Below are positions 13,731 through 15,353 of a DNA stretch of 15,353 nt, in pieces. The DNA is from Cyanobacteria bacterium OH_PDB_112 (GTDB taxonomy: Bacteria > Cyanobacteriota > Vampirovibrionia > Gastranaerophilales > CAJFVJ01): contig JAEWLZ010000226.1 in assembly GCA_023457295.1 (NCBI GenBank), positions 1 to 15,353 of the forward strand, read 5' to 3'. Positions within the stretch are counted from its first letter, which is position 1. Every line of letters begins with the position of its first letter. Below the pieces are notes generated by a model. That model worked only from the letters and a program-made list of their open reading frames with translations, was not told where the DNA came from and did no database searches. Made by a program: the position numbers and the translations under genes.

Positions 13731-14330
13731 TTATGCGTTAAATTCCTTTTCAAAGCAGAATCTTATAACTTTATTTCTTGCGTCTTTTTCCATTTCCGAA
13801 AAATTGAACATTATCAAAATATCATCATTTGTTTCTATTTTATTAATTACAACCCCTTCGCCTGTTATGTTGTTAAATTCCGGCAATAGCAGATTAAATT
13901 GAAATTTTTGTCCGATTTCAAAAGCGTTATTTCCGATGAAGCACACTCCGCCGCCGCCCAAATTTATCGTTTGAGCTTTAAACATAAATTTTTCGGATTT
14001 TAATTCTATACCGTAAGAAGCTTTTGTTCTTACATAACGTCTTCTTTGGATAATATCATATTCATCATGCAATTCCATACAAACTTCTCTTGTGCCAGTA
14101 GTTTCTATAATTACAGACGTAAGTTTTACTACTCTGGTTGACGAATAAATAACCATTTCCGCTTCAAGACCTTCTTCAAAACGATAGAGAGCATTGGCGG
14201 GTTCTTCATCATCAAGAACAAGAAAAACTCTGTCTTTTTCATATTTTAGAACGCTAAAAGAATGAGAAGTTCCTTCATCAAGAAGTCTTAATTTTATCGT
14301 AGGCTTTTTTGCTAAATCTACTTCCAGCAT
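13731..14330 (-). CDS. PilZ-domain protein, probable c-di-GMP receptor (YcgR-like two-domain layout)
   Basis: A 199-residue cytoplasmic protein with an N-terminal beta-rich domain (about 8-92) resembling the YcgR-N/PilZN class and a C-terminal PilZ domain (about 95-195). The c-di-GMP-binding arginine motif is present as RRRYVR (96-101). The second motif, normally D/NxSxxG, reads NLGGGG (123-128), with Gly in place of Ser. PilZ proteins of this shape bind c-di-GMP and alter motility, exopolysaccharide or surface behaviour through a partner. The TPR gene starts immediately after its stop and is the natural candidate partner. The ATG at 14330 has AGGA (14339-14342) eight bases upstream and a candidate promoter at 14362-14390. 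The family call is good; actual ligand binding is inferred. Confidence 0.85.
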   Translation of the reverse strand: MLEVDLAKKPTIKLRLLDEGTSHSFSVLKYEKDRVFLVLDDEEPANALYRFEEGLEAEMVIYSSTRVVKLTSVIIETTGTREVCMELHDEYDIIQRRRYVRTKASYGIELKSEKFMFKAQTINLGGGGVCFIGNNAFEIGQKFQFNLLLPEFNNITGEGVVINKIETNDDILIMFNFSEMEKDARNKVIRFCFEKEFNA

Positions 14331-14361
14331 GATTAAATTCCTAAAAAAGTACTCTAAATTT

Positions 14362-14390
14362 ATTTTAGAATATACATGTCATTTAAGCAA
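14362..14390 (-). promoter_or_regulatory. candidate sigma70-type promoter for pilZ-TPR-ruvB-yibE/F
   Basis: TTGCTT (14390-14385) and TAAAAT (14367-14362, 5/6 match) are spaced by 17 bases in the 70-base gap between tyrA and pilZ, with start of transcription expected about 25 bases before the pilZ ATG and AGGA in between. The -35 matches only in its TTG. Confidence 0.45.
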
Positions 14391-14400
14391 GCTTGACTAA

Positions 14401-15228
14401 TTAATAAAGGTTTTTACCTTCTTCTGAATACATTTTACGTCTTTGAACGGCAATTTTTTCGATGTCTGTGTTTTGATAATTCTTTAAAAGATTTTTCGCT
14501 GTAAAGTCAAGTTCTGTAAGGCATTCAAGGATGTTTGCTTTATTGAATTTAACCATATCGTGAGCTATATCAGAATTTGTCATTGCAAGGCGAGTCATAT
14601 CACGAAATCCGCTTGCAGCCAGGTTTTTCTCGAGTTTGTCTGATGCGCTCATAAATAATGATTGTGCCAAAATAAGCGGTAAGTGGCTAATCATAGCAAC
14701 AGCTCTGTCATGGCTTTTTGCATCTGTAAATACGGGTGTTGCTCCAATTTGTCGAATTAAGTTGACGATAAAATCTATACTTTCTCTTTTTGCAAAATTG
14801 GAAGGTACAACAGCCCATTTTGAATCCTCAAAAAGTCCTTCAACAGCGCTGTCAAATCCTTTATTTTCTGTACCCGCCATAGGGTGAAGCCCTATAAAAT
14901 TGAGTCTTGTATCCAAATTGTGAATGTAGTCAAGTACGAATCCCTTTACTCCCGCAAGGTCTGCCACGATAGTATCACGATTTATATTGGGTTTTATCGA
15001 GTCAATAGTTTTTATGATAGTTTCTATTGGAGTAGCAATAAAAATGACATCGGCGCTTCTGATTAATTCAAGATCCGAAGAAGCTTTTGATACCAGATTT
15101 TGTTCTAAAGCTTTTTTAATAGTATCTGGATTTCTGCTTATACCGTAAAGCTCATAACCTTTGTTTTGAAGAGCTTTTAATAATGAAGTTCCGATTAATC
15201 CAAGACCGATAACTGCTATTTTTTTCAT
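14401..15228 (-). CDS. tyrA: prephenate/arogenate dehydrogenase
   Basis: Oxidative decarboxylation of prephenate (or arogenate) on the way to tyrosine, cytoplasmic. The 275-residue, single-domain protein has the Rossmann motif GLGLIGTS (8-15), the catalytic His115 in GLHPMAGTENKG (113-124), SHLP (181-184) and substrate-site residues around GFRDMTRLA (207-215). No chorismate mutase or ACT domain is fused. The loop after the second strand reads GISRNPDT (29-36) and lacks the acidic residue typical of strict NAD users, so NADP use is possible, as in cyanobacterial arogenate dehydrogenases (inference). The ATG at 15228 overlaps the stop of the upstream aroF-like gene in an ATGA, and AAGG (15236-15239) precedes it by seven bases. 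Confidence 0.93.
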   Translation of the reverse strand: MKKIAVIGLGLIGTSLLKALQNKGYELYGISRNPDTIKKALEQNLVSKASSDLELIRSADVIFIATPIETIIKTIDSIKPNINRDTIVADLAGVKGFVLDYIHNLDTRLNFIGLHPMAGTENKGFDSAVEGLFEDSKWAVVPSNFAKRESIDFIVNLIRQIGATPVFTDAKSHDRAVAMISHLPLILAQSLFMSASDKLEKNLAASGFRDMTRLAMTNSDIAHDMVKFNKANILECLTELDFTAKNLLKNYQNTDIEKIAVQRRKMYSEEGKNLY

Positions 15229-15353
15229 ATTGATACCTTATTATAATTAATCATTTCAAATAGTTTATTAATTGATTTCATCATATCGTCAAACATTTCG
15301 AGAGTAAGACTTTGAGCACCGTCACAAAGAGCATTGTCAGGGTCATTGTGTAC
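15225..15353 (-). CDS. aroF: 3-deoxy-7-phosphoheptulonate (DAHP) synthase, C-terminal end (truncated by window edge)
   Basis: An open frame enters from the right edge and ends at TGA (15227-15225); the visible 42 residues begin VHNDPDNALCDGAQSLTLE. This matches the C-terminal signature of the AroF-type (Ib/KDSA-like) DAHP synthases, usually VHxDPxxALSDGxQSLT, with Cys in place of the common Ser. DAHP synthase condenses phosphoenolpyruvate and erythrose 4-phosphate as the first committed step of the shikimate pathway. The stop overlaps the tyrA start by four bases, so aroF and tyrA are one transcription unit. The stretch is too short to judge regulatory domains, but the motif and context are strong. 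Confidence 0.85.
   Translation of the reverse strand, partial: VHNDPDNALCDGAQSLTLEMFDDMMKSINKLFEMINYNKVSI

Noticed and set aside
14347..14369. Hairpin TCTAAA/TTTAGA followed by GTAC and six T on the minus strand after tyrA
   Set aside because: Only one G-C pair per arm, so the stem is very weak, and it overlaps the best pilZ -10 candidate; not enough to call a terminator.
1..15353. tRNA, rRNA, CRISPR array, insertion sequence or prophage genes
   Set aside because: Coding sequence fills nearly all of the window with recognisable chromosomal genes, and the gaps show no array, terminal repeats, transposase or tRNA-like fold.

Overview
The window is a compact, AT-rich stretch of bacterial chromosome with almost no non-coding DNA. 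It encodes outer-membrane and periplasmic export parts (an outer membrane factor and a membrane fusion protein), so the host has a double membrane. Ordinary housekeeping genes (shikimate pathway, ruvB) sit with a PilZ (c-di-GMP receptor type) gene and TTG/GTG starts. Taken together this would fit an uncultured gut-type lineage such as Vampirovibrionia/Gastranaerophilales (non-photosynthetic Cyanobacteriota), but that placement rests on overall impression, not on a marker I can test, and should be held loosely.

Layout, left to right. (1) 1-498, minus: N-terminal part of a metallophosphoesterase/5'-nucleotidase-like protein, cut by the window edge. (2) 630-3413, minus: a tight aroC-aroK-aroB operon (chorismate synthase, shikimate kinase, 3-dehydroquinate synthase) with overlapping genes. 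(3) 3414-3654: a divergent regulatory region, the largest gap in the window, with a perfect 13-bp-arm inverted repeat, partial copies of its arm, and candidate promoters both ways. (4) 3655-9840, plus: a five-gene export operon with outer membrane factor (NodT/TolC type), HlyD-type membrane fusion protein, a fused double ABC ATPase, and two ABC-2 permeases. This is the YbhG-F-S-R / YhiI-RbbA-YhhJ type of exporter carrying its own outer membrane channel. (5) 9837-15353, minus: the 3' end of aroF (DAHP synthase), tyrA, then after a 70-bp gap pilZ, a TPR protein, ruvB and a YibE/F-family membrane protein. The last gene runs tail-to-tail into the export operon with a 4-nt overlap of stop codons.

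How the genes fit together. Five genes serve chorismate and tyrosine synthesis: aroF makes the first intermediate, aroB/aroK/aroC act at the second, fifth and seventh steps, and tyrA diverts prephenate or arogenate to tyrosine. The export operon is self-contained, covering inner membrane, periplasm and outer membrane, but no regulator gene or substrate is visible. The pilZ-TPR-ruvB-yibE/F series is probably co-transcribed from a promoter in front of pilZ. I see no tRNA, rRNA, insertion sequence, CRISPR array, prophage gene or convincing strong terminator. No stretch of 300 bases lacks a gene. The gap at 499-629 holds only AT-rich sequence in which I could not pick a single convincing promoter.
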